Shown in pieces: positions 1-12,321 of a stretch of 64,000 nt of DNA. Source of the stretch: Halobacillus halophilus (GTDB lineage: Bacteria; Bacillota; Bacilli; Bacillales; Halobacillaceae); the NCBI RefSeq assembly GCF_020171985.1, contig NZ_JAIVAL010000005.1, forward strand, positions 62,001 to 126,000, read 5' to 3'. The notes beneath the pieces were generated by a model. It was not told the origin of the DNA. It saw only the letters and a program-made list of their open reading frames with translations, and did not search any database. Numbering within the stretch: the stretch's first letter is position 1; each line of letters begins with the position of its first letter. Made by a program: the position numbers and the translations under genes.

Positions 1-861
1 GTATTTCGAATACCTGTGAAAACCATAGATGCTACTGTCCCCGCCACAAGCGCTCCAATTGGCAGAATTAGATGAGCAATTTTGCCATTGTTATGCTGCT
101 TAAACTCGTCATTTAAATCTCCTGGCACATCTCCTTCGGGGTTAGTTAGCTGACCAGTATCTAAAGCTCTCTTCTCATGCGTCCGCATTGCTCCTATGTC
201 GAGCTTCAAGAAGATGGTGAGAAAGACTAGAAGCAGCGCAGCGAACACATAATAATTGGCAGGAATCATAAGGATAAATGCTTCCAATGCCTGATAATTA
301 GAAATTTCATTTGCTGCTAAAATACTTCCAATCGTGCCAATGATATAAGCCCCCCAGCTCGATATCGGAGAAATAACGGTAATGGGGGCAGATGTAGAAT
401 CAATATAATAGGCAAGCTTTGCCCTCGATATTTTGTAACGGTCTGTTACAGGTCTCGCCACCTGACCAACAGCTAACGCGTTAAAATAATCATCAATAAA
501 AATGATAATACCCAACACAGCCGGAAGCAGTTTCGCCCCTTTTCGTGTGCGGATTTTCTCCACAGCCCATTTTCCGAAGGCCTTACTTCCCCCCGAGGCT
601 GTCATAAAGGCTGTAGTGATCCCTAATAAAAATAAGAATGATAACAGGTAAAGGTTCCCAGAATTTAGAGCTCCTTCACTCACGAAAATAGTCGAAAATA
701 ATGACCATATTAAGGCAAGACCATCTTTGAGATCAATTCCCGTAAGCATAAATGCTCCGATAATAATCCCTATACCTAGTGATAGAATCACTCTTCTTGT
801 TACCAAGACAAGGACCAGCATTAATACTGCCGGAATTAATGAATAAATCGTTCCTTCCATG
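1..861 (-). CDS. lysW: NhaC-family Na+/H+ antiporter-like transporter, predicted lysine transporter (partial)
   Basis: The gene runs off the left edge, so only the first 287 codons are visible. It starts at an ATG with a GGAGGG ribosome site 6 bases upstream. The product is very hydrophobic with many membrane segments and carries the NhaC-family core FIDDYFNALAVGQ followed by RPVTDRYKISRAKLAY and a DSTSAP segment. On sequence alone it would be called a sodium/proton or sodium/solute antiporter. A lysine riboswitch with its own terminator lies directly upstream, which fits the NhaC-type LysW proteins predicted by comparative genomics to move lysine. The lysine role is inferred from the riboswitch; the family is clear. 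Confidence 0.8.
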
Positions 862-936
862 ATATTCCCTCCGTAAATCTTTTGATGTAAACGGGAGTAG
901 GAAGGCTACTGCCTATAAAAATGAGGAATAAAAAAA

Positions 937-968
937 GACAATGATAGTAGAAAATAACCTATCATTGC
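937..968 (-). terminator. Rho-independent terminator of the lysine riboswitch
   Basis: A stem of about 9 bp (CAATGATAG with CTATCATTG) is followed on the minus strand by a run of Ts. It sits between the lysine aptamer and the transporter start, as expected for transcription attenuation: lysine bound gives termination, lysine absent gives read-through. Confidence 0.85.
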
Positions 969-996
969 CTGTAGCAACTTGATTATCCTCCATTTC

Positions 997-1188
997 GATC
1001 AGTAGCGCCCCATGCACCCAAAAGAGCATGCATGACAGTGTGTCTCTTCTTCAGATATACACCAGCATAGGATAGTCTGACAACACTATCGTACACTTCG
1101 GCAGAAACTCATCCCTTTCATCAATGATCCTAGCTTGCCTGGCTCCCATTGATTACTAATGACGTCTGCACCTCTACCTCACCGATCT
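997..1188 (-). promoter_or_regulatory. Lysine riboswitch (L-box) aptamer
   Basis: On the minus strand the conserved L-box landmarks appear in order: TAGAGGTGC, AGTA, GGGAG, GAAAGG, TGCCGAAG and, near the 3' end, GGGGCGCTA. The ends pair as P1 (GATCGGTG with TACTGATC). The length of about 190 nt is normal for this class. The aptamer is followed by a terminator hairpin and then the NhaC-type transporter, so free lysine should shut that gene off. Confidence 0.92.
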
Positions 1189-1218
1189 GATAAGGTCACG
1201 CATATTTATTTCCATGCA

Positions 1219-1247
1219 ATTCTATCAGTATAGTTACATTATTGCAA
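1219..1247 (-). promoter_or_regulatory. SigA-type promoter for the lysine-riboswitch transcript
   Basis: TTGCAA (1242-1247) and TAGAAT (1219-1224) are separated by exactly 17 bp, just upstream of the riboswitch. The -35 box overlaps the end of yunB. Inferred from consensus match and position. Confidence 0.6.
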
Positions 1248-2015
1248 GGCATCCATCGGAAAGGAAAAAGATGGTGATTTGTCTGGAGCTTCACCCTCCC
1301 CGCCATAGAAGTCAGGAACCTCTCCTAGAATAGTAGCTGTATCGATAGGAATATCCGTCGCTACGGTGGTCGTTTCAGTGGAGAAAGGAATCACGATCCT
1401 TACGTTCACTTCAATATGAATTGATAATTGGAATAATGCTGCATTAATGCCGTACTCTGTAATTTCACTTTGGAAGTTTGACTGTACATCACCAATCACT
1501 CGTAATTGAACCGGTACTTTTGGACCCAGGTTAGCAAGAAGCGAGTTATTCGTCGCCTGTCCGACAGGGATCTCTATTAATGTTGCGGGTTGTTCACCTA
1601 GTTCCTCCTGGGTCATATTAGGATCAATGTCAGGCTCAAGTGATGTATCTTCCATTGGTAATTCGTTTAGTTCCATCCTTTTTAGAAAGTTTTGGACACG
1701 GTACGTAGTATTTCTCAGTACCCTGTTCACTACCACGGAATTCCAGCCCATATAAACGATATTTCCCTTATCATCTTTTTCCATTTTTACTAAATCATTA
1801 AATTGTAGATCCTCAGCTATTTGTTTATTGACGGCTTCATTTATTGCGTCCCTTGCTAGTTGCTGGGTTTTTGTTTCAGCTATACCAATGAGTGCCGGAG
1901 TGATTCCCCTGTTGATTAGCCAGAGACTTAAAGCGGTGAATAGTAAAAAGAACAGAAAAGTCAAAACGATTCTTTTCCCAATTGAGGGTCCATTTGTAAC
2001 TTTAGTTTTCCCCAT
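1239..2015 (-). CDS. yunB: Sporulation protein YunB
   Basis: The 258-residue protein has one N-terminal membrane anchor (about residues 15-37, LTFLFFLLFTALSLWLI) after a basic start, then a soluble extracytoplasmic region. This architecture and the IDPNMTQEELGEQPATLIEIPVGQ region resemble B. subtilis YunB, a mother-cell (SigE-controlled) protein needed for normal sporulation; its biochemical role is not known. It lies next to yunD and yunE, the same order as in B. subtilis. The ATG has an upstream GGAGGG ribosome site. The C-terminal tail is rich in Gly, Glu and Pro. Confidence 0.85.
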   Translation of the reverse strand: MGKTKVTNGPSIGKRIVLTFLFFLLFTALSLWLINRGITPALIGIAETKTQQLARDAINEAVNKQIAEDLQFNDLVKMEKDDKGNIVYMGWNSVVVNRVLRNTTYRVQNFLKRMELNELPMEDTSLEPDIDPNMTQEELGEQPATLIEIPVGQATNNSLLANLGPKVPVQLRVIGDVQSNFQSEITEYGINAALFQLSIHIEVNVRIVIPFSTETTTVATDIPIDTATILGEVPDFYGGEGEAPDKSPSFSFPMDALQ

Positions 2016-2118
2016 TAAAACAACCCCTCCTGAACTAACTATATGTAGTCCAGAAGAGGTTTAGGCATAGAAATAATGATAACTTTGTTTCTTGGCAGTC
2101 TATAAAGTGTGCCGCATA

Positions 2119-3510
2119 TTATTCATATGTTTTAAGAGCTTCCGATAGTAAATCCCGGAGTAACTCAGGCATATAATAAGCCTTATTGGGTGCATAAGCA
2201 ATTTCAGGAAACAGCCTGCCAAATGTAAATGTATCAGCGGTTGAGAGAGAATAGGACTTCTCCTGATCGATAGGAGCGCCGTTTTTCGTAACTCTTACGA
2301 CGCGTTCTTCGCCATCTTGCGACTCCTTGGTTTCTATTTCCACGCCGGCAAAGACCATTTTTCCAATTACTTCTCCACGAAAGCCAAATCCTTTCAAGCG
2401 GATTTCAGTTAACTTTCTTGTATGAGCTACCCGGATAACTTCAAGTAGTTCATCCCCTTTTAGTTCTACTTTACAGGGGTTCATGGGGTGAGGACAGATC
2501 CGGTGCACATCTTGATAAGTCACTTCCCCTTCTCCTAAATGATCTAATAAAATACCCGCATTCAGCATCGCCACGTCTGAATTTGTCCATTTCTGCAGTT
2601 CGAGGGTAAGTCTGGACATCAAAGAAGTCTCTTGGAACCAGCCTATATATAAGGGCTTCGTTAACCTTGTTATAGGAGTTTGTAAACGGTCGATGGCTCT
2701 TTCCCTCATTTCTTGTACATCCTGTGTGACTTTCTCATCTTTCCGTAAATTCTCAGTGGGAATCGCATATGCTTCCTTTTTCATTAATTTTTTTTGTTCG
2801 GTATCCCACTCTAATAGAATTTCTCCCAGATGAGTGCCATGTTTACCGGCAGCTGTTAAAAGCGAATCCTCCGTGTATTCACCATTTTGGAATAAGTGGT
2901 GAGTATGGCCGCCAATAATGACATCTATCCCTTCATATCGGCGTGCAATTTCTTCATCATCATTAATACCTAAATGAGAAAGAAGGATCACAATATCCGA
3001 TTGTTCACGGACCTCATTTAACAATTCATCCAATGCATCATAAGGAGATTCAACTTCCCAGCCAAGCTGTTTATAGAACGTTTTAAACGGGGCTGTCAAG
3101 CCAATCAGCCCAACCTTTGTTCCCTTATTGGAAGTTAGAATTTCGTGTGACTTCAGCCATTTAGGCTGATTTCCTTCACCGTAACGGAGATTCGCACAGA
3201 TCACTTCAAAATTCGCCTTATCATAAAGGGTATAAAGATCCTCACTTGAAAGAGTGATTCCTTCGTTATTTCCTAAATTCGCCAGATGATAGCCAGCTTG
3301 ATTCAAAAGTTCCACGTTACCTTTTCCCATTAACCCTTCCGCTATCGGATGAAATCGATCCACATGGTCTCCGTTGTCCATTAACCAGAAATTTTCGCCT
3401 TTCCGGTTGTGCTGATCTTTCTTCCTTTTAAAGTAGCCGACGATTTGGGGCCAATTCTCAAAATGACTATGTAAATCACTTGTGTAATAAAAAAATAATT
3501 TTTCCTTCAT
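2119..3510 (-). CDS. yunD: Metallophosphoesterase of the 5'-nucleotidase/UDP-sugar hydrolase family (YunD)
   Basis: A 463-residue protein with an N-terminal calcineurin-like phosphoesterase domain: the D-x-H-x-H block at residues 12-16 (TSDLHSH), NGDHVD, GNNE and the metal-binding GGHTHH. A C-terminal 5'-nucleotidase domain ends with a YSLSTADTF segment. There is no signal peptide, so it should act in the cytosol, unlike secreted 5'-nucleotidases. Two adjacent ATGs follow an AAGGAG site; the second gives 7-base spacing and the usual family length. A longer frame opening at 3585 would overlap yunE and is rejected. The substrate is not known from sequence. Confidence 0.88.
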   Translation of the reverse strand: MKEKLFFYYTSDLHSHFENWPQIVGYFKRKKDQHNRKGENFWLMDNGDHVDRFHPIAEGLMGKGNVELLNQAGYHLANLGNNEGITLSSEDLYTLYDKANFEVICANLRYGEGNQPKWLKSHEILTSNKGTKVGLIGLTAPFKTFYKQLGWEVESPYDALDELLNEVREQSDIVILLSHLGINDDEEIARRYEGIDVIIGGHTHHLFQNGEYTEDSLLTAAGKHGTHLGEILLEWDTEQKKLMKKEAYAIPTENLRKDEKVTQDVQEMRERAIDRLQTPITRLTKPLYIGWFQETSLMSRLTLELQKWTNSDVAMLNAGILLDHLGEGEVTYQDVHRICPHPMNPCKVELKGDELLEVIRVAHTRKLTEIRLKGFGFRGEVIGKMVFAGVEIETKESQDGEERVVRVTKNGAPIDQEKSYSLSTADTFTFGRLFPEIAYAPNKAYYMPELLRDLLSEALKTYE

Positions 3511-3521
3511 CATCAGTCTCC

Positions 3522-4334
3522 TTATCCAATTCCTTGCCATATTAAACGGATACCGATTAAGATCAACAATACCCTTAAAAACCATTCAACAGCTTGTCCT
3601 TTTAGATGCCGGTTAACACGAGCCCCGAGCGTCCCCCCTAAGTATGCCCCTGGAATAAAGTAGAGTGTATAAGCCCATTCGACGTGACCTAGAAGGATAT
3701 GGGTAGCAGAGCTTGAGATGCTCGCAAAGAAGATCATGAACATAGACGTAGCCGTTGCAATGTGGGCGGGTATATTGAATAATAAAATCATCGCAGGAAC
3801 CATTAGAGAGCCTCCGCCAATGCCAAGCAACCCCGACAGCATTCCCACCCCAAGGGATAGAATAAGACCGAAAACAATCGGCATCTGATACTTATAAGTT
3901 GTTCCTTTAATAACCTTCTCTCTTTTGAGACCTTTATTGAACAAGTAGGTACCTGAAGTTTTCCTCGGTATAAAAAACAGCAAAGAAACTACAATCATAA
4001 TACAGCCGAACAATAAAGAAAACATATCCGTTTTAAAAAATTGATTTAACCAAGAGCCTATAATTCCCCCAGGCACACTTCCTATTAGAAAAACATATCC
4101 GATTTTTTTATCTACGCGGTCATGCTTCAAATAAGAAAGCGCAGAGGACATTCCAGTAAATATCATAACCACCAGCGAAATTCCAACAATTGACTGTGGA
4201 CTTACCCAGTCGAAAGTACTTAGCTGATCTCCTAAAAATAGTAATACAGGTACTAAAATAACACCGCCGCCTAATCCAGCGATGCTTCCAACTAATGCTG
4301 TCACTAAACCGATCATAAACATGAGGATGACCAT
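3522..4334 (-). CDS. yunE: TauE/SafE-family membrane transporter (YunE)
   Basis: A 270-residue integral membrane protein with two related halves, each starting with a glycine-rich motif (GSIAGLGGGVILVP near residue 16 and GMLSGLLGIGGGSLMVP near residue 165). This internal repeat is typical of the TauE/SafE (DUF81) family, which is linked to export or import of sulfite, sulfonates and other anions. The gene lies 11 bases upstream of yunD in the same direction, so the two are probably co-transcribed. The substrate cannot be read from the sequence. Confidence 0.85.
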   Translation of the reverse strand: MVILMFMIGLVTALVGSIAGLGGGVILVPVLLFLGDQLSTFDWVSPQSIVGISLVVMIFTGMSSALSYLKHDRVDKKIGYVFLIGSVPGGIIGSWLNQFFKTDMFSLLFGCIMIVVSLLFFIPRKTSGTYLFNKGLKREKVIKGTTYKYQMPIVFGLILSLGVGMLSGLLGIGGGSLMVPAMILLFNIPAHIATATSMFMIFFASISSSATHILLGHVEWAYTLYFIPGAYLGGTLGARVNRHLKGQAVEWFLRVLLILIGIRLIWQGIG

Positions 4335-4459
4335 TTTAAAACATCCTTTATCTCTATAGATAATATTATAGTATCATGTTTTCTATTCTTAAAACATCCA
4401 GCCTATGTTAAGAATTAAAAATACACTCCTGATGACGTAGCATGATTATAGTACATAAA

Positions 4460-4490
4460 AAAGTACAGGTGGATGAACCACCTGTACTTT
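4460..4490 (-). terminator. Terminator of the suf operon
   Basis: A perfect 13-bp stem (AAAGTACAGGTGG with CCACCTGTACTTT, 5-base loop) lies just after sufB and is followed on the minus strand by TTTT. Confidence 0.85.
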
Positions 4491-4511
4491 AAGTGTAGTA
4501 ATTAAATTGAA

Positions 4512-5909
4512 TTAACCGATTGAACCTTCCATTTCGAATTTAATTAGACGGTTCATTTCTACGGCATATTCCATTGGAAGTTCTTTCGTGAATGGTTCAA
4601 TGAAGCCCATTACGATCATTTCAGTTGCTTCTTCTTCTGAAATACCGCGGCTCATAAGATAGAATAGTTGTTCTTCAGATACTTTAGAAACTTTGGCTTC
4701 GTGTTCCAAAGAGATATTTTCATTCATGATCTCATTATAAGGAATGGTATCTGAAGTAGATTGGTTATCCATAATTAACGTGTCACATTCTACGTTCGAA
4801 CGTGCACCTTCGGCTTTACGACCAAATTGGACAATCCCGCGATACGTAACTTTACCTCCATGCTTCGAAATTGATTTCGAAACGATCGTAGAAGACGTAT
4901 TAGGGGCAAGATGGTGCATTTTCGCGCCTGCATCCTGATGCTGTCCTTTACCGGCAAGGGCAATGGAAAGAGTCATTCCGCGTGCACCTTCACCTTTAAG
5001 GATAACAGATGGATATTTCATGGTTAGTTTAGAACCAAGGTTTCCATCTACCCATTCCATGGTTGCATTCGACTCAGCTACTGCACGTTTTGTAACTAGA
5101 TTATAAACGTTGTTCGCCCAGTTTTGAATCGTAGTATAACGGCAGTAAGCATTATCTTTAACAAAGATTTCTACAACCGCACTGTGAAGTGAGCTGGATG
5201 AATAGGTAGGTGCTGTACATCCCTCTACATAGTGCACAGAAGAACCTTCATCTGCGATAATCAATGTCCTTTCGAACTGACCCATGTTTTCTGAGTTAAT
5301 CCGGAAATAAGCCTGCAGCGGCGTCTCTACTTTTGTATCTTTAGGAACATAAATGAATGATCCGCCAGACCAAACCGCAGAGTTTAGTGCAGAGAACTTA
5401 TTATCAGATGGTGGAATCACTTTACCGAAATATTCTCTGAAAAGATCTTCGTTCTCTTTAAGAGCTGAGTCCGTATCTTTAAATACAACACCCAGGTCTT
5501 CAAGATCTTTTTCCATGTTATGATAAACCACTTCTGATTCATACTGAGCGGATACACCTGCAAGATATTTCTGCTCAGCTTCTGGAATACCCAAACGATC
5601 AAACGTATTTTTAATTTCTTCAGGAACTTCATCCCAGGAACGTTCAGAACGTTCGGAAGGTTTCACGTAATAAGTGATATCATCGAAGTTCAATTCTGAT
5701 AAGTCTCCGCCCCATTGCGGCATAGGCATTTTATAAAACTGTTCTAAAGCTTTCAGACGGAAATCAAGCATCCACTGAGGCTCTTCTTTATAATTGGAGA
5801 TTTGTTCCACGACTTCCTTCGTTAAACCTTTTTGGGTACGGAAAATAGAAATATCTTTTTCATGGAATCCATATTGATACTCTCCAACTTCTGGTGCTTC
5901 TTTAGCCAT
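4512..5909 (-). CDS. sufB: Fe-S cluster assembly scaffold protein SufB
   Basis: A 465-residue protein matching SufB closely, including the [11 protein letters not shown] block with its conserved cysteine and the C-terminal [19 protein letters not shown] motif shared with SufD. SufB is the scaffold of the SufBC2D complex, on which Fe-S clusters are built in the cytosol before transfer to apo-proteins. It is the last gene of sufCDSUB, follows sufU by 33 bases, and precedes a strong terminator. This is the standard Bacillales arrangement, and the sequence shows no damage. Confidence 0.97.
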   Translation of the reverse strand: MAKEAPEVGEYQYGFHEKDISIFRTQKGLTKEVVEQISNYKEEPQWMLDFRLKALEQFYKMPMPQWGGDLSELNFDDITYYVKPSERSERSWDEVPEEIKNTFDRLGIPEAEQKYLAGVSAQYESEVVYHNMEKDLEDLGVVFKDTDSALKENEDLFREYFGKVIPPSDNKFSALNSAVWSGGSFIYVPKDTKVETPLQAYFRINSENMGQFERTLIIADEGSSVHYVEGCTAPTYSSSSLHSAVVEIFVKDNAYCRYTTIQNWANNVYNLVTKRAVAESNATMEWVDGNLGSKLTMKYPSVILKGEGARGMTLSIALAGKGQHQDAGAKMHHLAPNTSSTIVSKSISKHGGKVTYRGIVQFGRKAEGARSNVECDTLIMDNQSTSDTIPYNEIMNENISLEHEAKVSKVSEEQLFYLMSRGISEEEATEMIVMGFIEPFTKELPMEYAVEMNRLIKFEMEGSIG

Positions 5910-5942
5910 GATTATATACCTCCTTTTGGTATTGACAAAAGC

Positions 5943-8903
<2,961 letters not shown>

Positions 8904-8922
8904 GTTAACCCTCCTATCTTAG

Positions 8923-9708
8923 TTACGCTTTTTGACCGATTGTTTCGTCTTCGATTCCCAATTCTTGCTTAATCCAGTCGTAACCTTCTTCTTCAAGACG
9001 TTGGGAAAGCTCAGGACCGCCGGATTTAACTACGCGGCCTTGCATCATTACGTGTACTTTATCAGGAGTAATGTAGTTTAGAAGACGCTGATAGTGAGTA
9101 ATGATTAAGCAGCCAAATGCATCGTTACGCATTTCATTGATCCCCTTAGCTACAACCTTAAGAGCGTCGATGTCGAGACCAGAATCGATTTCATCAAGAA
9201 TCGCAATAGCTGGCTGAATCATCATTAACTGAAGGATTTCGTTACGTTTTTTCTCGCCACCTGAGAATCCTTCGTTCAGATAACGCTGAGCCATGTTCTT
9301 ATCCATATCCAAAGTTTCCATCTTAGAGTCCATGTCTTTAATGAACTTCATAAGAGAAATTTCGTCGCCTTCCTCACGCTGAGCATTAATAGAAGAACGC
9401 AGGAAATCGGAATTAGTTACACCGCTGATTTCACTAGGATACTGCATAGCAAGGAAAAGTCCTGCCTGTGCACGCTCATCCACTTCCATTTCAAGGACGT
9501 TTTCACCGTCTAATAAGATTTCACCTTGAGTTACTTCATATTTAGGGTGTCCCATAATAGCGGAGGCTAGAGTAGATTTACCTGTTCCGTTTGGTCCCAT
9601 AACTGCGTGGAATTCACCACCGTTAATTGTAAGATTTACACCTTTAAGTATTTCTAGACCTTCGATTTCCACGTGAAGATCTTTAATTTCTAAAGTTGAT
9701 CCTGCCAT
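8923..9708 (-). CDS. sufC: Fe-S cluster assembly ATPase SufC
   Basis: A 261-residue ABC-type ATPase: Walker A GPNGTGKST at residues 38-46, signature SGGEKKR at 149-155, Walker B AIAILDEID at 168-176 and the H-loop LIITHY. SufC drives shape changes in the SufB-SufD scaffold and is soluble, not a transporter. It is the first gene of the operon, with a GGAGG ribosome site, and is preceded by a SigA-type promoter. Confidence 0.97.
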   Translation of the reverse strand: MAGSTLEIKDLHVEIEGLEILKGVNLTINGGEFHAVMGPNGTGKSTLASAIMGHPKYEVTQGEILLDGENVLEMEVDERAQAGLFLAMQYPSEISGVTNSDFLRSSINAQREEGDEISLMKFIKDMDSKMETLDMDKNMAQRYLNEGFSGGEKKRNEILQLMMIQPAIAILDEIDSGLDIDALKVVAKGINEMRNDAFGCLIITHYQRLLNYITPDKVHVMMQGRVVKSGGPELSQRLEEEGYDWIKQELGIEDETIGQKA

Positions 9709-9792
9709 AATTAATACCTCCAGTATCTATAGTAATGGAATGGGTTTATTTATTGTAGATAGTAGAACCATTCTCAATTTATTCTCATTATA

Positions 9793-9821
9793 ATCTTATA
9801 TCATTTAGAAAGTGATATCAA
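9793..9821 (-). promoter_or_regulatory. Predicted SigA promoter of the suf operon
   Basis: TTGATA (9816-9821) and TAAGAT (9793-9798) are 17 bp apart, about 85 bases upstream of the sufC start codon and downstream of the preceding terminator. A TATAAT lies a few bases further on, but at a poor spacing. Confidence 0.5.
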
Positions 9822-9907
9822 CTTTTTCCTTCCAGTGGAAATGAGCCGATTTTTCAACAATTTATGAGTGAAATTTTTTTGTTTCTACATTATTATAACA
9901 CGAAAAA

Positions 9908-9932
9908 ATCAGGTGACTAAAGATCACCTGAT
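9908..9932 (-). terminator. Rho-independent terminator after the 50-codon ORF
   Basis: The 9-bp stem ATCAGGTGA/TCACCTGAT with a 7-base loop is followed on the minus strand by TTTTTT. It separates the small upstream gene from the suf promoter. Confidence 0.85.
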
Positions 9933-9944
9933 TCCTTGCTTAAG

Positions 9945-10097
9945 TTATCTATGCAATTGACGATCTAGTTGAGCAAACATCTTCTGGCCCTGTTCAAATT
10001 CTTTCTGGCGTTTTTCTTCTACTTTCAAACGTGTATCCAACTTGCTGCTGTACTCGGCATAACTCAGATTATGAGCCTGATGCATGGCTTTTTCCAT
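9945..10097 (-). CDS. Small hypothetical protein, 50 residues
   Basis: An ATG frame of 50 codons ends 12 bases before a good terminator on the same strand. The product is charged and probably helical (LKVEEKRQKEFEQGQKMF), with no cysteine and no membrane segment. The reading frame stays open for about 14 codons upstream of the ATG without a normal start codon, and no strong ribosome site precedes the ATG, so the start is uncertain. I do not recognise the family. The terminator supports a transcript here, but translation is not certain. Confidence 0.45.
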   Translation of the reverse strand: MEKAMHQAHNLSYAEYSSKLDTRLKVEEKRQKEFEQGQKMFAQLDRQLHR

Positions 10098-10312
10098 TTC
10101 AGCAGTGTAATTTAAATTCAGTTGGTCACTAATAACGAATCAACCCTTTCAGATTATTTACACAATTCAGAGTACCATAGATCTTTACCCCTGCACAAAC
10201 AGGTATAAACCCTGAAATATCTGATTCTACTTGATTCATTTCGATGAAAGCGCTTGATTCGGCCAGTACATATGAATACATCAGTTTTCCTTTAATTTTC
10301 TAACTATTCAAA

Positions 10313-10678
10313 CTAATTAACACTGGAATTTAAATCCATATACGCATCCTGAACCAACGTTACAGCTTGACTCAAAGCTGCGCCTCCGCCAAAGGCAGCT
10401 GCTACACCGCAGGCCTCCAGGATTTCCTTTTCTGTTGCACCCTGATCGACACAACCTTTTGTGTGATAAATCATACAATATTCATCTTGAGCTACTATAC
10501 TTATTCCAAGTGCCATCAATTGTTTCTGCTTTTTAGAAAGCTCGCCTTCTTTGAAACACGCTTCTGTAAATTCACTGAATTGATGAGCGACTTCTGGCAT
10601 TTTCTCAGTAAAATCACCCATACCTTCTTTATAATCATGCAAATAAGTCTGTGTCCAATTCATTTGTTGTTCTTGCAT
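10313..10678 (-). CDS. yurZ: Carboxymuconolactone decarboxylase/AhpD-like protein YurZ
   Basis: A 121-residue all-helical protein of the CMD family. It has the AhpD-type Cys-x3-His motif (EYCMIYH, Cys68 and His72) and a second cysteine at 76, followed by a glycine/alanine-rich helix end (AAAFGGGAA). Family members are small peroxidatic or lyase-like enzymes, often thiol-dependent; the substrate here is unknown. B. subtilis has yurZ in the same place, between suf and the methionine transporter genes. The ATG has an upstream GGGAGG site. Confidence 0.82.
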   Translation of the reverse strand: MQEQQMNWTQTYLHDYKEGMGDFTEKMPEVAHQFSEFTEACFKEGELSKKQKQLMALGISIVAQDEYCMIYHTKGCVDQGATEKEILEACGVAAAFGGGAALSQAVTLVQDAYMDLNSSVN

Positions 10679-10701
10679 CGCATTCTAACCTCCCAATAAA
10701 A

Positions 10702-10739
10702 ATAAGTGACTGCAGTTAGTATAAACCGCAGCCACTTAT
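10702..10739 (-). terminator. Terminator of the metNPQ operon
   Basis: A long stem (ATAAGTGACTGCAG with CCGCAGCCACTTAT, one mismatch) lies after metQ and is followed on the minus strand by TTTTTATT. Confidence 0.8.
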
Positions 10740-10747
10740 CTTATCCG

Positions 10748-11617
10748 TTATTCAGAGCTGCCATCTACAGGCACTACAGCTCCATTATATTCTTCCTTCA
10801 TGAACGTTTGAATTTCTTCTGAACGTAATACTTCTACCAATGTTTGCAGTGCTTCAGAGTCTTCATCTTTACTCTGGGCTGCGATCACATTTACATAAGG
10901 GGATTCAGAGCCTTCAAGGATCAATGAATCTTCACTTGGGTTCAAGTCAGCTTCAATAGCGTAGTTTGTATTAATCGCTACTAGAGCATCTTCTTCTCGT
11001 TTGTAGATCTCAGGTAATGTCGCTGCATCTACTCCGGAGTCAAATTGAAGATTTTTCGGGTTTTCAACAATATCGTCTACTGTAGCATCTACCTTATCTA
11101 CGCTTTCATCTAATTTTACCAGGCCTTCGCGTTCAAGAAGCGAAAGGATTCTTCCATGGTCAGCTACTGAACGGCTCATCACCAGGGTAGTGCCTTCCGG
11201 AACTTCATCAACACTTGAAATATTTTGAGAGTAAATACCCATAGGTTCAATATGAATACCGCCAAGATTTACAAAGTCATAATCATTTTCCTGCATTTGT
11301 GTTTCTAAATAAGGGATGTGCTGGAAGTAGTTTGCATCAATTCTTCCCTCTGCTAAGTCCTGATTAGGAAGCACGTAGTCCTGATATTCTTCAATGGTAA
11401 GGTTAATTCCTTTCTCTTCTAGCAATGGTTTAGCTTCTTGAAGTACTTCTGCGTGTGGAACACTTGTGGCTCCTACAGCTATTTCAGTAGTTCCTTCTTC
11501 AGAACTGCCGTCGCCGCTGCTATCTTCCGAACCTGAGTTTCCTTCATCTGATGAACCGCATGCTGATAAAAGGATAATTAATAATAAAGTAAAAATACCG
11601 AGTGTTATTTTTTTCAT
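10748..11617 (-). CDS. metQ: Methionine-binding lipoprotein MetQ
   Basis: A 289-residue substrate-binding lipoprotein. It has a signal peptide with lipobox LLSAC (lipidated Cys20) and an acidic Gly/Ser/Glu linker. The NlpA/MetQ fold follows, beginning with VGATSVPHAEVLQEAKP and including DYVLPNQDLAEGRIDANYFQHIPYL. It is anchored outside the membrane and delivers methionine (or D-methionine, methionine sulfoxide) to MetP. It is the third gene of metN-metP-metQ under S-box control. The acidic linker fits a salt-tolerant organism. Confidence 0.95.
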   Translation of the reverse strand: MKKITLGIFTLLLIILLSACGSSDEGNSGSEDSSGDGSSEEGTTEIAVGATSVPHAEVLQEAKPLLEEKGINLTIEEYQDYVLPNQDLAEGRIDANYFQHIPYLETQMQENDYDFVNLGGIHIEPMGIYSQNISSVDEVPEGTTLVMSRSVADHGRILSLLEREGLVKLDESVDKVDATVDDIVENPKNLQFDSGVDAATLPEIYKREEDALVAINTNYAIEADLNPSEDSLILEGSESPYVNVIAAQSKDEDSEALQTLVEVLRSEEIQTFMKEEYNGAVVPVDGSSE

Positions 11618-11652
11618 GAATACTCTCTCCCTTTTAGTATAATTTAGAAATT

Positions 11653-12321
11653 TTATCTTTTATCCAATTTTCTCGAAACAAAGTCCCCGATAAATTGGAA
11701 AATAAAAACAATAATCACGATAAGAATCGTGCAAATGAAAACAACATCAAAGTCGCTGCGCTGAAAGCCATAGAAATAAGCAAAGTCACCTAATCCACCT
11801 GCACCGATTGCTCCCGCCACCGCAGTGTAGCCAATTAATGCTATAGCTGTAACAGTGATCCCAGAAATCAGTGCTGGCATTGACTCCGGAAGCAGCACTT
11901 TAAAAATCAAAGTAGAAGATTTAGAACCCATCGATTTAGCTGCTTCAATGACACCTTTATCTACTTCTTTTAAGGCAATCTCGACAAGCCGTGCATAGAA
12001 TGGTGCGCCACCTATAATTAACGCAGGAAGTGCCGCTTTAGGACCTCGAATTGTGCCAATCAGAAAATCAGTAAATGGGAATAATAACAGAATTAAAATG
12101 ATAAAAGGTATCGCCCTGAATATATTGACGACTGAAGCAGTTATCCAGTTTAATATCTTGTTCTGCCAAAGACCTCCAGGACCTGACAAATATAAAAGCA
12201 AACCTAACAGTAAACCTAAAATAAACGTCCCGGCTACAGAAATAAGTGTCATGTAAAGTGTTTCATTAGTAGCTGTTACCAGATCCTCCATAGTGACGTT
12301 GGGGAAAAATTGATTAATCAT
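11653..12321 (-). CDS. metP: Methionine ABC transporter permease MetP (MetI)
   Basis: A 222-residue permease with five predicted membrane helices and the EAA-type coupling motif LVEIALKEVDKGVIEAAKSMG near residues 110-130. It forms the membrane channel of the MetNPQ importer. Its start overlaps the end of metN by 8 bases, so the two are translationally coupled. Length and motif are normal for the MetI family. Confidence 0.95.
   Translation of the reverse strand: MINQFFPNVTMEDLVTATNETLYMTLISVAGTFILGLLLGLLLYLSGPGGLWQNKILNWITASVVNIFRAIPFIILILLLFPFTDFLIGTIRGPKAALPALIIGGAPFYARLVEIALKEVDKGVIEAAKSMGSKSSTLIFKVLLPESMPALISGITVTAIALIGYTAVAGAIGAGGLGDFAYFYGFQRSDFDVVFICTILIVIIVFIFQFIGDFVSRKLDKR

Noticed and set aside
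3511-3585. Longer start for the yunD gene
   Set aside because: It would overlap yunE and lacks a ribosome site; the AAGGAG-linked ATG gives the family length.
10245-10258. cre-like TGAAAGCGCTTGAT
   Set aside because: It matches the CcpA consensus with one mismatch but is about 150 bases from any start codon and not near an identifiable promoter.
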